A stretch of 64,000 nt of DNA from Lingula anatina (taxonomy: Eukaryota; Brachiopoda; Lingulata; Lingulida; Lingulidae), in contig NW_019775536.1 of the NCBI RefSeq assembly GCF_001039355.2, positions 257,365-321,364 on the forward strand, given 5' to 3'. Made by a program: the position numbers and the translations under genes. This document shows positions 1 to 32,474 of this stretch, in pieces (positions within the stretch are counted from its first letter, which is position 1; each line of letters begins with the position of its first letter). The notes beneath the pieces are model-generated. The model searched no databases and was not told the DNA's origin. It was given only the letters and a program-made list of their open reading frames with translations.

Positions 1-156
1 TAAAGCACACAAAATTTTCTGAATTAGCTCAAATCGGAGTAGACTAGAGATTCGAAGCATCTTAAAAAGTTTATTTTACCGACGCGAAATTTATAATAAT
101 AACAAGTTATTTACACTTCCGTATCGAGTTAACAAAATTAATTACAGGTTACTTAC

Positions 157-342
157 CGTTGTTACACCTATAGGTACTGCAGTAATCATGCCAATCAGTG
201 CAATGACAAAATACAGCACAGTTTGTGCAAGCAGATGATAATCAAGGGGCGGTAGCTCCATTTTGCACTTCTTGAGTTCAGCGATAATGAAAGAGTGGTA
301 TTGTCTCCATGTAAACATCAAAATAGTAGGAGAATTCTCCAT
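157..342 (-). CDS. Exon of an unrecognised minus-strand gene with one membrane segment
   Basis: An open reading frame starts at the ATG at 342 and runs 62 codons to a good splice donor (GTAAGT just below 157) in phase 0. The rest of the gene would lie off the left edge of the window. The product begins MENSPTILMF and has a charged stretch (AELKKCKMEL) followed by one clear hydrophobic segment at about residues 38-59 (LAQTVLYFVIALIGMITAVP), so it is probably a small membrane protein. There is a faint resemblance to the EMC5/MMGT1 family around the QxHS...LP.D..L.QT pattern, too weak for a name. The plus-strand gene starts 46 bp away, which suggests a shared divergent promoter. An upstream exon spliced into this one near the second methionine cannot be excluded. 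Confidence 0.45.
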
Positions 343-387
343 TTAAGACGACATCGCTTTAGGAAAAACGTCAGGACAGGTCAGGAA

Positions 388-1442
388 ATGGCAGAAATGG
401 CATCTCAGGCCACGCAAATAAATAAATTTAAAAAAAAATTAAAAAAAAGGAAAGTTAGTTTAACTCCTTTTCTATTAGATGGCGCAGTGGCCTCAGATTC
501 CAGGTATAATGTTTTTACACTTTTAATTGTCTTTCAAGTATTTTCCTTTTCCTCTGAGGTCTGACTAATGGTTTCTTACATGTACATGTAGGATCACATG
601 ATCAAAATCACTCTCACTTCGCGTCCTTTGTTCTCCTCTGGAGTGAAACGCAATATGTCCATCCCGCTTCTTATACAGACGATGATAATAAAGATAAAGT
701 GATAATACATTTTTTGCTATAGGCCCTAAACATAGATAACGAAAGGATAATTAACTTGGTGTGATTTAATGTTTTAGTTACTTTTTACATTTGCTTAAAC
801 ATTTTAACTATTTCTTATATTTGCTTGAAACAAGATGGCATACAGGGCTCCATAGTCCCCCTTTTCACTGTTCAGAACTAGCATGGTTTAAAAAACTTTC
901 GCGCGCGCGTGTGTGTGTGTGGGGGGGGGGNTTAGTTGGATATTGAAAAAAAAACGTCACGTTTTGATAATCTACATCTCCTACAATTAGCGAAATGGTC
1001 TTTTATTTAAAAAAAATTAACAAAAAGCATACAACCATATAATGAAGAGGACATTGTACATTTTATCAGAAGACTGAGTCTCTAATAACCAAAATAAAAA
1101 AGTACATACTTTTCGCTGAAGATGGAGTTAAACAATCTGCCTCAACGGGTTCAGGGGTTGGGGTGAGAAGTAAAAAAAGTCGAAAGCCAAAATGATGAAA
1201 TAACCTTAACATGATATTACACACAGCTTATACGAAGCATATTTGTTCTGACTGGCTTGGAGTTTTCATTTTTACCACATGGAATTTAATGTAAGCGATA
1301 TTTAGACTATCTGTTCAATACCTGCTAGAGATACCTGTACGCAGCAAGAACACAAGGCGGGGACATCTTGGGATATGGTGGCCAGGCCATGGATAGACGG
1401 CAGAGAGTTACAGGTGGTGCCCCCACCTCTCTGAAAATGGAG
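388..1442 (+). CDS. First two exons of an unrecognised plus-strand gene
   Basis: Exon 1 is 388-503: it starts MAEMASQATQ, has a lysine-rich stretch (KFKKKLKKRK) and ends at donor AG|GTATAA in phase 2. Exon 2 is 1331-1442: it continues in the correct phase, reads RYLYAARTQGGDILGYGGQA and then MDRRQRVTGGAPTSLKME, and ends at a strong GTAAGT donor in phase 0. The joined product has 76 residues so far and no stop. The exon 2 acceptor (ctagag|a) is only moderate. The intron contains a GT/G tract and a single-N contig joint at 931. I do not recognise the family. The basic N-terminus followed by a glycine-rich segment does not by itself suggest a function. A possible terminal exon is listed at 8423-8508; the middle exon or exons were not found. 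Confidence 0.45.
902..931. repeat. CG/GT microsatellite, G tract and contig joint
   Basis: A short CG run passes into GT repeats and a G tract of about ten bases, ending at a single N at 931. The single N bases in this window (also 6957, 12419, 21841, 24586) appear to mark contig joins rather than measured gaps. Confidence 0.8.
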
Positions 1443-3780
1443 GTAAGTCAATTAAGTATTGGACTTAAAGAATTAACAGTTGATGAAACATGTACCGTTA
1501 ATCACTTTTCGATTTCAATGGTGTGATGTGTGTAAAATAGGTGGTTTTGCTACTTAAAGATGAAGCCTATTTTGTGATGTCAATCAAGTAACGGGGGATT
1601 GTGAAAAATGGGTAATTGAAGGTCTGATCATTCCCCTACTTCTCAGTCCTAATTAAATATAAGATCCTTTCTGTAATTGCCTTCGAATGGGTCGGCCCAA
1701 GAATTGTTAACGTTGTAGGCAAACGTATTTTTATATGGCAGAAGTAGAAAAAAAAATATAATACCTCAACAGCACACATTCAATTATTTTAATAAATTTG
1801 TTAAAACAAATGCTACATAAATGTCGATAAATGCAAAAAATACTATGCGCTTCTCTTGAAACTTTGGGCACAAATCCATTTTTAGGGGGAGGGGGGGTCG
1901 GAGTCCGAGCGTATTCTTTGGCGCCAAGTCAGTGTAGGCCAAAATGAGGGCTCGAAATACCTATTGGCGTTACTTGCCCGCCGCAAGTACGTAAGGTGTA
2001 TTACTCAAAGATGATGAAGTATACGATCTCATACAATAAGTCATTCATATAAAATGAAAGTCCTGAATTGAGAGATTTTGTTTCGGTGGTGAGTAATGCC
2101 AAAAATGAGGTTGGCTGGGGTTTCGACAAACACATGCAATTTATACTAGATTTAATTTGTCTTCATTTGTAAATATACATATAAGTATAGGAAAATAACT
2201 AAAATCAGACATTTCTTTGGTTTAACTTTGTATTTTATTCAATAGCTGTCAAAAGTACACATTCAATTAATTTTCAGTTTTGTGCTTTTACAGATACAGA
2301 TCATAAATAAAAGTATTTATTTGAAAAACATTTAAAACCACTTAAAATAACTTTCTCGTATTTCCAGTGATTCTGATCTTTTGTATCTCTTTGAAATCTC
2401 CCTAAATACTTATGTCTGATTGTCCTCCTGCTGACAACTTCGTTTGCAGCGTCGTTTAGATTGTGCTTGCACAGGCCTCGTTACAGAGATGACCATCATT
2501 CCCGGCTAGTTTATTACTCTAATCAATCTAATTTGCATATAAGATAAAAATACAGTTTTTTCTTGGTTTTTTATTTGTGTACACAATTCCCATTATCTAT
2601 AAAAAACAATGTCCCTTTACGCTAAAATCACCTTTGAAAGATTTGATCGACACGCACTGTTAAGTAATCATATTATAATAAATAACTTGATGTATCATGA
2701 CGTGAATCACATTTCCACGCCAAAGTCATAAAATTGTTAAATAGCGCCGATAACTGCACTGGCCCAAAGTAGGTCAATTGCCTGTATAAAAATCCCATAC
2801 GATTATCAATTTTTTGTGTATGGACGTTTTTCGGGGATACACACGAGAGAACATTATCAAGTTGGCAGCAAAATATTTGGGACACTTGGAACTAGTGAAA
2901 AGCAGAGTATATTAAATTTTTTAAAGGGCTAAAAAGTAATCAACTTTTCCAGTTTTGTACAATATAACTTTGCAGACATTATGGCGGAAACTATATTTCA
3001 TCTGTCTCTCCCTAAAATATTGCAGAACGCATTAACTGTTTCGCTTGCGAGAAACGCGGGACATGAACCACCATACGATAGTGTTGAAGGAGAGAGGGGT
3101 AGGGTAGGGAGGAAATGGGGGGGGGGGGACTTATGTCACTTTTTTCAGCCACTCCAGTCTTTAGAGCTGGAAGTGTGGAGGGGGCGGGATCCATTTTATG
3201 CTGTGTGGGTACGTATATATGTGAATAAATAGTAAACTTTAATATTCTAGCAGTTCAAATTTGTTTTAAATACCACGAGAAGAAGTATTTGATTGAATAT
3301 ATTTACTTGAATATATTTTTTATTATCCGTATATATCATACGGGAATAATTACTTATCAACTGAAATATATATAAGCATCATGAGGTATATATATATATC
3401 CAGTCTTGAAAAAGGAATTCTCCCCTCCACCCAAACCCCCTCCTCTGCCCCCTTTTTATGAGTTTTTCTTTCATTCAAATAAAAAATACAGATATCTTTT
3501 TATTTGTTTAAATAGACCGCGTCAATAGAGTGCACAGTAGTTGATGTACAGTGACGGAGAGTAAAGGTCCCGGAACAGGAATGGGTTTCAAGGGGAGAGG
3601 TTGGGCCTATTGCCTGCTACAATTTCTACTTTACTGATTCAAATGTCAAAATACCAGTAATATTTCTGTATTTAGTTACATTAAACTCACAAAATGATTT
3701 ATCTCTGAGATGAAATAAGTATTAAAATTATTATTATTTTTTATTTATCTATTTATATATTTTGCAAATACAACATCTGG
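1443..3780. other. AT-rich stretch, no confirmed gene
   Basis: This follows the second exon of the left-hand plus-strand gene and is probably intron. One segment, 2449-2508, sits behind a good acceptor (tcgtttgcag) and would extend that gene in phase by 19 codons to a TAG. It is a possible alternative last exon but has no other support. The rest is AT-rich with purine and G tracts (about 1890, 3117) and shows no exon-like sequence that I can defend. Confidence 0.4.
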
Positions 3781-3818
3781 CGGGAACACCTGCCTCCCCT
3801 CAAAGGGGTCATGCCGAT

Positions 3819-4095
3819 ACTCCCCCGCACCGTTACTCCCCCGCACCAATACTCCCCCCCCCCCCANNNNNNNNNNNNNNNNNNNNNNNNNNNNNNNNNN
3901 NNNNCCCCTTAGTAAATTTTTGCATTATGCACATCGATACGACCCCACACCGATAGATCCCCGCATCGATAAATCCCCTCTAAAATTGCCGTTATACGCG
4001 CACCGTTACTCCCCCACACCGATACTCCCCCGCATTGTTGTTCCACGCACCGTTACTCCCCCGCACCGATACTCCCCCGCATCATTACTCCCCCT
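3819..4095. repeat. GC-rich minisatellite, unit about 16 bp
   Basis: Repeated units close to CCGCACCGATACTCCC, varying between GATACT and GTTACT. They contrast with the AT-rich surroundings. An N run at 3867-3904 interrupts the array, so its true length is unknown. The reverse complement of the same unit recurs at 6958-7045. Confidence 0.85.
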
Positions 4096-4439
4096 ATGCA
4101 ATTTCCACGAAACTGAGGGTCTGGGTAACAGAGAGTCAACCCTTCATTTAATTATACAGGTTAGGGTCAGTCTACGTAAGTCAGTCAAAATCTAGGGAGG
4201 GGCTTATAGTTAGGCGGCTAAGCCAAATAATTGTGCAAAAGTTGATAAAAGCATGCAACTTTCCACGATGAATGACCATTGGGTGTTTGTCAATTTTGGA
4301 TCGGGGGGCAATTCCAAAATTCACAAGTACCCGGATGAGCGGCTTTCTTAAAATATGCTGATTCAGCATTTTTACGTACATCCAAAAGGCAGAAGGAAAA
4401 GAAGCTATCTCACGCTGACAATATGCCGCTAACGAACTC

Positions 4440-4740
4440 CTTTGCGCGAATATGAAAATTGCTTTCTCGTCTCTCTCGGATCGAAAACGACATCCCGCGG
4501 AAGGTATGAAAACTGCCTTAGTGTCCCGGTCGGATTGGTAACAATCGTCCGCTGCCAATCATCCGCGGACAAAATCCCTTGAACGAATATGAAAATTGGT
4601 TTCTCGTCTCGCTCAGATCGCAAACAAGCTCCCTCTGTAGATATGTAAATTGCCTTCGCGTCTTGCGAATGATCTACAACTGACAATCTCCCGCAAACGT
4701 AGCCCCTACTGAACGAATATGAAAATCGACTTTTCCTCTG
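4440..4740. repeat. Minisatellite with dimeric period of about 135 bp
   Basis: The motif CGAATATGAAAATTG, followed by a TTTCTCGTCTC-like block, starts at 4447, 4584 and 4714. A weaker half-unit (TATGAAAACTGCC / TATGTAAATTGCC) lies between, near 4505 and 4641. The result is an alternating two-part repeat of period about 130-137. Minus-strand frames across it give repeated RSERDEK.IFIF peptides, but the period is not constant modulo 3, so these are repeat by-products, not a protein. Confidence 0.75.
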
Positions 4741-6873
4741 TCAGCGCTGTCAAGTGATGCTTGAAGGTCTGATAGGTTTTAGCTTTCAGGCAGCCGTCCA
4801 AATGGCGGCTGGGCGGTTCGCTGAAAAAAAAAGCCTAATCAAAAATCTTACCCAAGTTGGAAATGTCTTTAGCCTTATTTTTCAAACATAAAGGGGTTAC
4901 TGCTGACTTATTAGAGATGACTGACTGCTTAATCGAAGAAGAAACTTGATTAACATACCTCCTTTCCTTTTTGTTTTATTACGTTGCCTTCCAAGCGTAT
5001 AATTCTACTGACATACAATGTATACGTAGATTTCATTCGTTTAAAATCTTTTTCAGTAAAAAAAACATAATTTACCATCTTTTTACCTGCCTTTTCCGTA
5101 CCGTTTTGGTGGCCCTTTTGCTATTTCTATAAAAATGACTTGCAGATTATGTAAAAGAAAATACTAATACACACTACCTCTGTATTTGTAAACATTCAAA
5201 TAGACTTTTAAATGAAGAATATACACACACTGTATATAGTTTGATGTAAATTGCTAAAAATTGGCAGCCATTTTGGGTTACAAAAGTGTCCCAGAAGCTA
5301 CTAAAGCAAAGCTAAGTTGACTTTTCTAACCCAAAAGAATACAATTATTTTTCTAACAATTGCAGAAAACAACACAGGATTGTGCAACTACTGGACCAAT
5401 TGGAGTGGCAACTTAACCACTTGGAGGGCTTACTCCCTCACCACACATAATTTGAATATTTTACAAGCAGATAATGGTAGTGTAGGATAATCGCTAACGA
5501 AAAATCACGATGAAGGGAGAAATCAAAGAAGAATATGCTGTTGATTAGACTGATAATACCAGAAGTATGCTGATTTTCCTGATTTTCTTTACCCTTTTCT
5601 CTACCTTGTGTTTTGGCGGCCATTTTTTTCGGTAACAGTGACGTGCTAGGGTGTAGTCTTGTACCCTACAGTGTTCTTCCGCCAGGAACACATTCACAAG
5701 AGCCCCAAATAAAGTATATCCGTCAACTTCTGGTTGTTTTTCTATTTTTCCTAAAAATTGACGGCCATATTGAAAAATGCTCAGGAAGTAGCAACCAAAC
5801 TAATTTCCCTTTCTAGCCCTAAAGGGGGCATTTCTGTGATAAAAAATTACGGGAAAGAAACATTGTAAAGTTAGACTATTGTTCCTATGGGAGAAAGTGG
5901 ATATTTGTCATTCTATATTGTGCAATATCACCCAGTGACGCCATCGTGACGTCATCATTGCTCTAATAAATGTGCACGGTGAGCGTACGTTTTAAAAATC
6001 TATTTATGATATCATAATTAGTGCTGGTAGTGCTCGTTTTGATGAAATCTAAATGTACATAAAATGCTGAGTCAGCATATTTAAGAGAGCCGCTCATCCG
6101 GGTACTTGTGAATTTTGGAGTTGCCCCCCCGATCTAAAATTGACAAACACCCAATGGTCATTCATCGTGGAAAGTTTCATGCTTTTATCAACTTTTGCAC
6201 AATTCTGGAAATAATTTGGACTTAACCGCCGGACTATTAATTACCTATGTAAATTGATGGGAACCGGACTGTCTATCATGTGGGAGTCTGTCACCTCACA
6301 TCGATATTGTTTCACATATATAAATTTGATAAATTGGTCAACGAGTCGGAAGCACGGCCTACACTATATAAGAAATACTTTTTTCAAATGGAAGAACGCT
6401 TTGGATATTGGTGAGATATGTAGAAAAAAATGGCCGCAGGGAAATCCATGGTGATGTTGTTTTTATGCTATTGCGCGGTGCATACAAATCTTAATTGCTT
6501 AAAATTGAACACCGGTATTGTACAAAAGAAGCCGCAAAGTTCCTAAAAAATCTTGGACGACAACACATTATTTTCGGTCACAATCGGCCGCACGGGCTCT
6601 TACGACCCGTTTGAGTCCAAATTTTGCGGAGAATCTCATGTGCCACGCAAGTCCTTTATGCGAAATTTCGATTTCGCACGTAAGCACGTACAGAGGATAT
6701 TGAACATTTCCAATAGATAGGCCGCAAGCGTAACTTGCACCCTTCGCAAGGAGTTGCCTGAAGAAAAGACATAGCTGCGTTATCGTAGATTAAAACTGAC
6801 TTTGCCTTAAGTAAATAAACAAATAAAAGGGCGTATAATATATATACGGTAACAACAGTAGGAGAACGATATT

Positions 6874-6956
6874 AAGGCTTCGTTCACATGCAATGTCTAT
6901 TTTCTAAATTCTATTTTCTATTCGCGCTATCTTATGATCACGGTCTGTGCACTGAA
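6874..6956 (+). mobile_element. Truncated copy of the AAGGCTTCGTTCACA-end repeat
   Basis: This 83 bp segment is nearly identical to 23763-23847. It stops at the contig joint at 6957, so the rest of the element is missing from the assembly here. The second copy, which carries a palindrome, is described at 23763-23946. Confidence 0.7.
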
Positions 6957-7050
6957 NGGGGGAGTGGGGGTGGGGGAAGTATTGATGCGGGGGATGTAAA
7001 GAAGCGGGGGAGTATCGGTGCGGGGGAGTATCGGTGCGGGGACGTATAGG

Positions 7051-8045
7051 CATGTAACCACCCTCAAATGCGCACTGCAACACTGTGAAATGTGACAGTT
7101 GCAAGGATGAAATACCTTCTTTGATGCAAAGACAAAATAGCCATTTTGTCCATGCTTGATGTGTATATTATTAAGGATATAAATATGGAACTCACAGGAA
7201 AGAATTATAGCACAAAAATACAGCTATAGTTGGAGAACCAGTGTGATTGGTTAATTTTTCTGGAATTTTTTTCGTGTGTGTGTGTGTGTGTGCGTGTGTG
7301 TGTGTGCGAAAATTAAAATTTTCACGTACTGGCATTATCAAGGTGTGACTTTAAACCTCCATGGGATTGAAGACCTTGGCTAGTCACATTTTCTGAATAT
7401 CCATGGTAGTTATATTTCATTATTAAAAATTGATGGTCAGTATGCTTAACATGTTATCAAACAAATGCCTTCTTGTTATTGATAGCTCTATAATTATATA
7501 TCATTTCTTTTGGCTTGCTAAACGTTCTTTTCCTATTTTATTCAATAATTCAGTGAACTGAATGGTGCCTGATTAATAGAAGCCTATGGCGCGTTATTTA
7601 TTTTTGGTAAAAACAAACCCAGTAAATAAATAACATAACCATTATTGAGGAACGAATTTAAGTTTAAGAACATTTCTTCAAAAAATCACAAACAAGAGAT
7701 GCATGGAAGAGCTGCACATAAAATTTAAAATGAAACATCGACTATGTTTTAAGTGTCAGTTCTGGGTTGAGAAGAGGGGGGGAGCATGTTTTTGAATAAA
7801 TTGTATTACAGATAACTTTTAAAATCATGAATTGTGTTTTAGATGTAACTCTAGTTCTGTGCTGTGTAGGAGTAATCAGTGTGCGAGAGTAGTGCTGCAA
7901 GGATGTATTTTTTTTTTTTTTAATTTTTATTTAGCAAAAAGTGTTACAGCACGGGATTCAAATTAAGAATTGTGTTTTGGATGTGATGTTTTAACGAATG
8001 GGAATATATGAGTAACGGTGTAGGGATGTAGCCATTTTAAACATG
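7051..8045. other. AT-rich stretch with a TG microsatellite
   Basis: Contains an interrupted TG repeat at about 7274-7308 and a T tract at 7908-7921. I see no supported exon, RNA gene or transposon frame. Confidence 0.5.
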
Positions 8046-8048
8046 TAC

Positions 8049-8277
8049 ACACCAGGGGCATATCCAGGATTATTTGAAGGGGGTGTCCGCAGATGTCGTG
8101 GGGTTCGGGGCCCGTTGAAGGGCCTCGGAAATTTTTGGTATTTTAGAGGGCAAACAGTACCATTTGGTACGGTTTAGGACTATGATTCAGCTAGTCACAA
8201 TGCTAATTTCAAGAGGGAACCAGAAATCGAAGGGGGGGCGGGGGTCAGGACCCCCCCCTCTAAATCCGCCACTGCAG
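8049..8277. mobile_element. Short MITE-like repeat with imperfect inverted ends
   Basis: The left end reads CAGGGGCATATCCAGGATT. The right end, read on the minus strand, starts CAGTGGCGGATTTAGAGGG. Both lead into G-rich tracts (GGGGGGGCGGGGGTC and its complement). The CAGTGGCGGAT...GGGGGG end pattern is common in non-autonomous DNA elements of marine invertebrates. There is no coding capacity. Confidence 0.55.
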
Positions 8278-8422
8278 ACCTTGTCTTTATCTATTCATTT
8301 ATTATAATTTTTTAATTTTTTTTTTAATTTAACTTGAATTTTTGAAACAAAATTGAGCAGATTGGCTTGTCACAACTGCTTTTGCGACCGTTCAGGTTGG
8401 AATATGAATTTTTCCATTTCAG

Positions 8423-8508
8423 TGGGCCAATTACAGCAAACTGAGAATATGAGAGACCAATACATGGATTTTAAACAACAACCAGAAAATGGTTTCCTAT
8501 TTTTTTAA
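8423..8508 (+). CDS. Possible terminal exon of the left-hand plus-strand gene
   Basis: Behind a good acceptor (tttttccatttcag) an open frame of 27 codons reads GQLQQTENMRDQYMDFKQQP and then ENGFLFF before TAA. It is polar and glutamine-rich and looks like coding sequence, not random AT-rich DNA. It starts with two bases of a codon, so it cannot join directly to the exon ending at 1442 (phase 0); at least one more exon is needed. It may also belong to another gene or be chance. Confidence 0.25.
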
Positions 8509-10518
8509 TTACTACCTTAAAATATGTTGCATTTGTTTAACAACAGTTCATATATTGCAACAGGATATAAAAGCTCAAAAGTAATCTGTAAATGTGAATC
8601 TTTCTGGAGGTCCACATTTCACAACCTATTAAAACAAGCTTACTATATATATATATGTATATATTATGCTCTTGCCTGTAAAGCCATGACACTACCAAAG
8701 CATTAACAACTCCAATAACAAGATGTTAACAAAAATTTTTCCCCTCATATACTTTTGCTCTAAAATTTCCTTTTTATTAAAAAAGTACAAGCAAAACACT
8801 GCAGTCTATATAAAGTAAAATATATTTGATCACAACACTTGTTCTTTACTGAAAAGTTTACCATATTCCTTTCATTGCACACAAAAAGCTCTTTACAAGA
8901 TAAACGGATGTTTACTATGCCTAAAAGATGAAATATTAGATATAAGTGAGCCAAACTAAAAGTATTGCTGATATTTTGACAACCTTAAATATAAAAAGAT
9001 GAAACAAAGCATCCTCATGTGTCTTTGGGTCATGTACAGTTGTCACCATCCAATTTTAATTTTAAAATTACTAAAAAATATCATATTAAAGGAATCAGCA
9101 GATACCAAGGTCTCGTAACTGTCAGTTATGAAATGATAATTGCACTAATTTAGGCCCAAATCAGTAATAACGATAATAATATGTTATGATTATCTGAATA
9201 TTTCACTTAGTGTTAACAGAAAAAAAAAATTTCTTAATTGCAAATCATAAATTAAAAAATATATATATTTATCTGAAAGAAAAACATTCCTGAACTAAGC
9301 AACACTGATTATTGAAATCAAGTTCAGCAATCTTCCAACTTCAACGTAAATTTTTCAAAATAAGAAATGCATCTATTTAAGCACAATTCTTCAAGTGCAA
9401 CTTGACAGATGTTAGATAACCTGATAGTTTGCCTGACACTCATGTACTCATTTTAATCTAGTATTAATTGGTTGAGACATCATGAAAAAGTGAGTATAAC
9501 TTTGTAAAATAACAAATGCATATATTCCTCATAGGAAATGGCATTTATGTTTAGGAACGTTTGGACAAATTTTCAGCCATGGCAAAAAGCTAATAGTTCA
9601 ATTTGGGACTTTATCCTTAAAAAAAAAAAAAACTTGTTATTTAATTTTTGATTTAAATAAATCTTTCAACAGGTTTCAAACTTAGCATATTATTTGACAC
9701 ATTAAATAATTTACAAGGATGCAAGCTAATAAATAATAAAATATATTAACATAATATATCTAAACACTGTGACCATTTTGTACCTTATATTTTATGTGAA
9801 ATTACCCATGGTTAACATTATATGAACAATTATGTATGTGGCTGTAACAATGAGTGAAAAATCTTCATATATGAAAATATAAATTATCTTGTATCAAAGT
9901 GATATTCAAATTTCAGGATCACATTGCATAATCTAGATTAGAAGTTAAATCAACAGACATGTAACAGCACAACAGCACAGTATTAACCTATATGAATCGT
10001 CATTGCCAGTTACACTTGCATTATATAAGTATATAAAGTCATAAATGTGCAATGAGTTTGATTATATTCTTTATGATCAAACTCAACCATTTCCCCAGTT
10101 ATCAATAAATTAATGTTGAAATGACTAGTAGTGTATATTACAAAAGATACTACAAATACTTATTTCATTATTTTTTTAAAGAAGATCAGTCATTTTGATT
10201 TTTTTGCTGTAAAAAATGAATTAAGTGGAAAAAAGATTCCAAATATTTTATAAAGTATTTATTCATAATCCCTTTGCAAATACCTTTCAAGAATATCAAA
10301 CTTTTGTCAATTAGAAGACATCTCATTCTCGAGAGTCTTGTCTTTTGTCCAGAAACTGCTCTAACAACCACTCATTTCTTGGATATAATTAAAGAAATGT
10401 GCAAAAATTATCACAAAATGCACAAACCTTTTTAACAGATATTTATTTAATGAGCCACCAGAAAGATAAGAAAGTATAGCAGTATAATCACAAAAAGTGC
10501 ATTTCTTTTCAGCAATAC
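8509..10518. other. AT-rich non-coding stretch
   Basis: Strongly AT-rich with short TA repeats (about 8646) and A tracts. It could be the 3' untranslated region of the plus-strand gene to the left or intergenic DNA. No exon with plausible codon content was found. Confidence 0.4.
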
Positions 10519-10543
10519 AAAAAAAAAAAAAAAAAAAAAAAAA
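10519..10543. repeat. Poly(A) tract
   Basis: An uninterrupted run of A at the left edge of the duplicated block that carries the last PLEKHD1 exon. Confidence 0.9.
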
Positions 10544-10795
10544 ACCATTACCGTACTTTCCCTGAGTATTAAAAGAACTACATTTTCATGGCAAGATGAT
10601 TTCTAGTATTAAATGCCCTATAACAGTTGACAATACCAGCATACTATTACTTCTTATGAATTTGAACGTAGCAAAGATGGCCATCTGTCTATCTATCTGT
10701 CTATCTATCTATATGTAGACATATTACAGTTACTGAAGTTGCAATAAGTCATTATACTATTACTATCAATAAAATACTGCTTGCTTTTTTTTGCT

Positions 10796-10801
10796 TTTAT
10801 T
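10796..10801 (-). terminator. Likely PLEKHD1 polyadenylation signal
   Basis: AATAAA on the minus strand about 155 bp after the stop codon. The same signal is present in the duplicated copy at 12664-12669. Confidence 0.45.
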
Positions 10802-10953
10802 AACAGGTGTGACAGTTGTGGAAAATTTCTGTGTTAAGGTTGTTAATTCTGTGACTATTAAAATGATCGCAGTTCTACGCTGCATAATTAAAAGAGAGAA
10901 AGATACTCATCAGTGCACCTCATATCTTTTTCTTTTTACGGAGAACTCTGAGA

Positions 10954-31707
<20,754 letters not shown>

Positions 31708-31820
31708 TTTCCAGAGTCTAAATGGGTCTTATGGAAATAGTAAACATTTACACGACTTCCGCGTAGACTACTTCCACCCACAGTCTCTTAAAATCTCGAA
31801 ATTTCTCGACTAAAATTCCA

Positions 31821-31870
31821 TGACGTCAATATTAGAGATCCGGATTGAACCGGTATTTTTTCTGACGTCA
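31821..31870. promoter_or_regulatory. Paired CRE sites upstream of PLEKHD1
   Basis: Two perfect TGACGTCA palindromes, 31821-31828 and 31863-31870, lie 42 bp apart and about 114 and 156 bp upstream of the PLEKHD1 start codon. TGACGTCA is the full cAMP-response element bound by CREB/ATF bZIP proteins. Spacing and position fit a core promoter, but use is inferred. Confidence 0.55.
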
Positions 31871-32114
31871 TAAAAGTGTCGGTGGGCCTCATCACTACTC
31901 TTATATTTTTGGCATTAAATTTGCGCAACGTGCAAATATGAAATAAGAAGCAAAGTGCAAATATCGGGGATGTGTCTTATCAAAATACCATATTCTTGAG
32001 AAAAGAATATATTATACTTTGGAACCTTAAGGTTTGTTCAAGATAGAGTTAGAAAAGTGTGGACTATTTTCGGAGAGAATGCGTAGAAACACAGTGATAA
32101 GGCCAAATATCTCG

Positions 32115-32122
32115 TATAAATA
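32115..32122 (+). promoter_or_regulatory. TATA box of a possible plus-strand transcript
   Basis: TATAAATA, followed about 30 bp later by a 12 bp inverted repeat (GTTCAACGCAAG at 32147-32158 and its complement at 32210-32221). It faces away from PLEKHD1, so it could start an antisense or divergent RNA covering the 32-36 kb region. Confidence 0.3.
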
Positions 32123-32474
32123 GTACATGATGCACAAATAAAAACAGTTCAACGCAAGGCGTTGTCTAGGCGAGCATATGTAGTGATACTAGTTTGAGTA
32201 GTGTTAATTCTTGCGTTGAACTCGCGTCTTTTATTTTTTGCTTATATTGTATTGAGGAGAAAGTAATGCTTTCTAACATTTCGTTGGTGTTAAGTAGTTT
32301 TTTCTGAGATGATTGGAATAGGTGTATGCAGAGTTCTTGTACTGGTAGATGATACTTGGAAGTTAAAGGATAATGGATAATGTTTTGGTGTAATCTCTTC
32401 TGCTAATAACCACATATGGTTATTACTGTAACCTAATATTTTGCCATGCGAATGCTTGGTATATTTATTTAGGC

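Larger units (their letters stand above)
3780..7050. mobile_element. Large foldback-type element with inverted arms and minisatellite flanks
   Basis: Two arms of about 180 bp, 4206-4380 and 6054-6236, are inverted copies of each other with few differences. They share a hairpin-like GCTGA.TCAGC motif and the run ACCCAATGGTCATTCATCGT. Outside each arm is a GC-rich minisatellite of the same kind in opposite orientation: CCGCACCGATACTCCC units at 3819-4095 on the left (interrupted by an N run at 3867-3904), and its reverse complement at about 6958-7045 on the right, just after a single-N joint at 6957. The core holds a second minisatellite (4440-4740) and two related copies of a roughly 50 bp segment near 5252 and 5750. 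No transposase frame is visible, so it is non-autonomous or a composite. The right boundary is uncertain because of the contig joint. Confidence 0.6.

Noticed and set aside
157-342. Naming the left-edge exon as EMC5/MMGT1
   Set aside because: Only a handful of scattered matches, and the following conserved part of that family is not visible.
3819-4095. CRISPR-like regular repeats
   Set aside because: Units are adjacent with no unique spacers, in a eukaryotic genome; this is a minisatellite.
4181-4686. Overlapping minus-strand open frames with repeated RSERDEK.IFIF peptides
   Set aside because: They lie on a minisatellite whose period is not a multiple of three and inside an inverted-repeat element; the repeats explain the peptides.
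5342-5490. Exon-like open segment behind an ...aattgcag acceptor
   Set aside because: It lies inside the foldback element and is open in two frames, with no matching phase partner.
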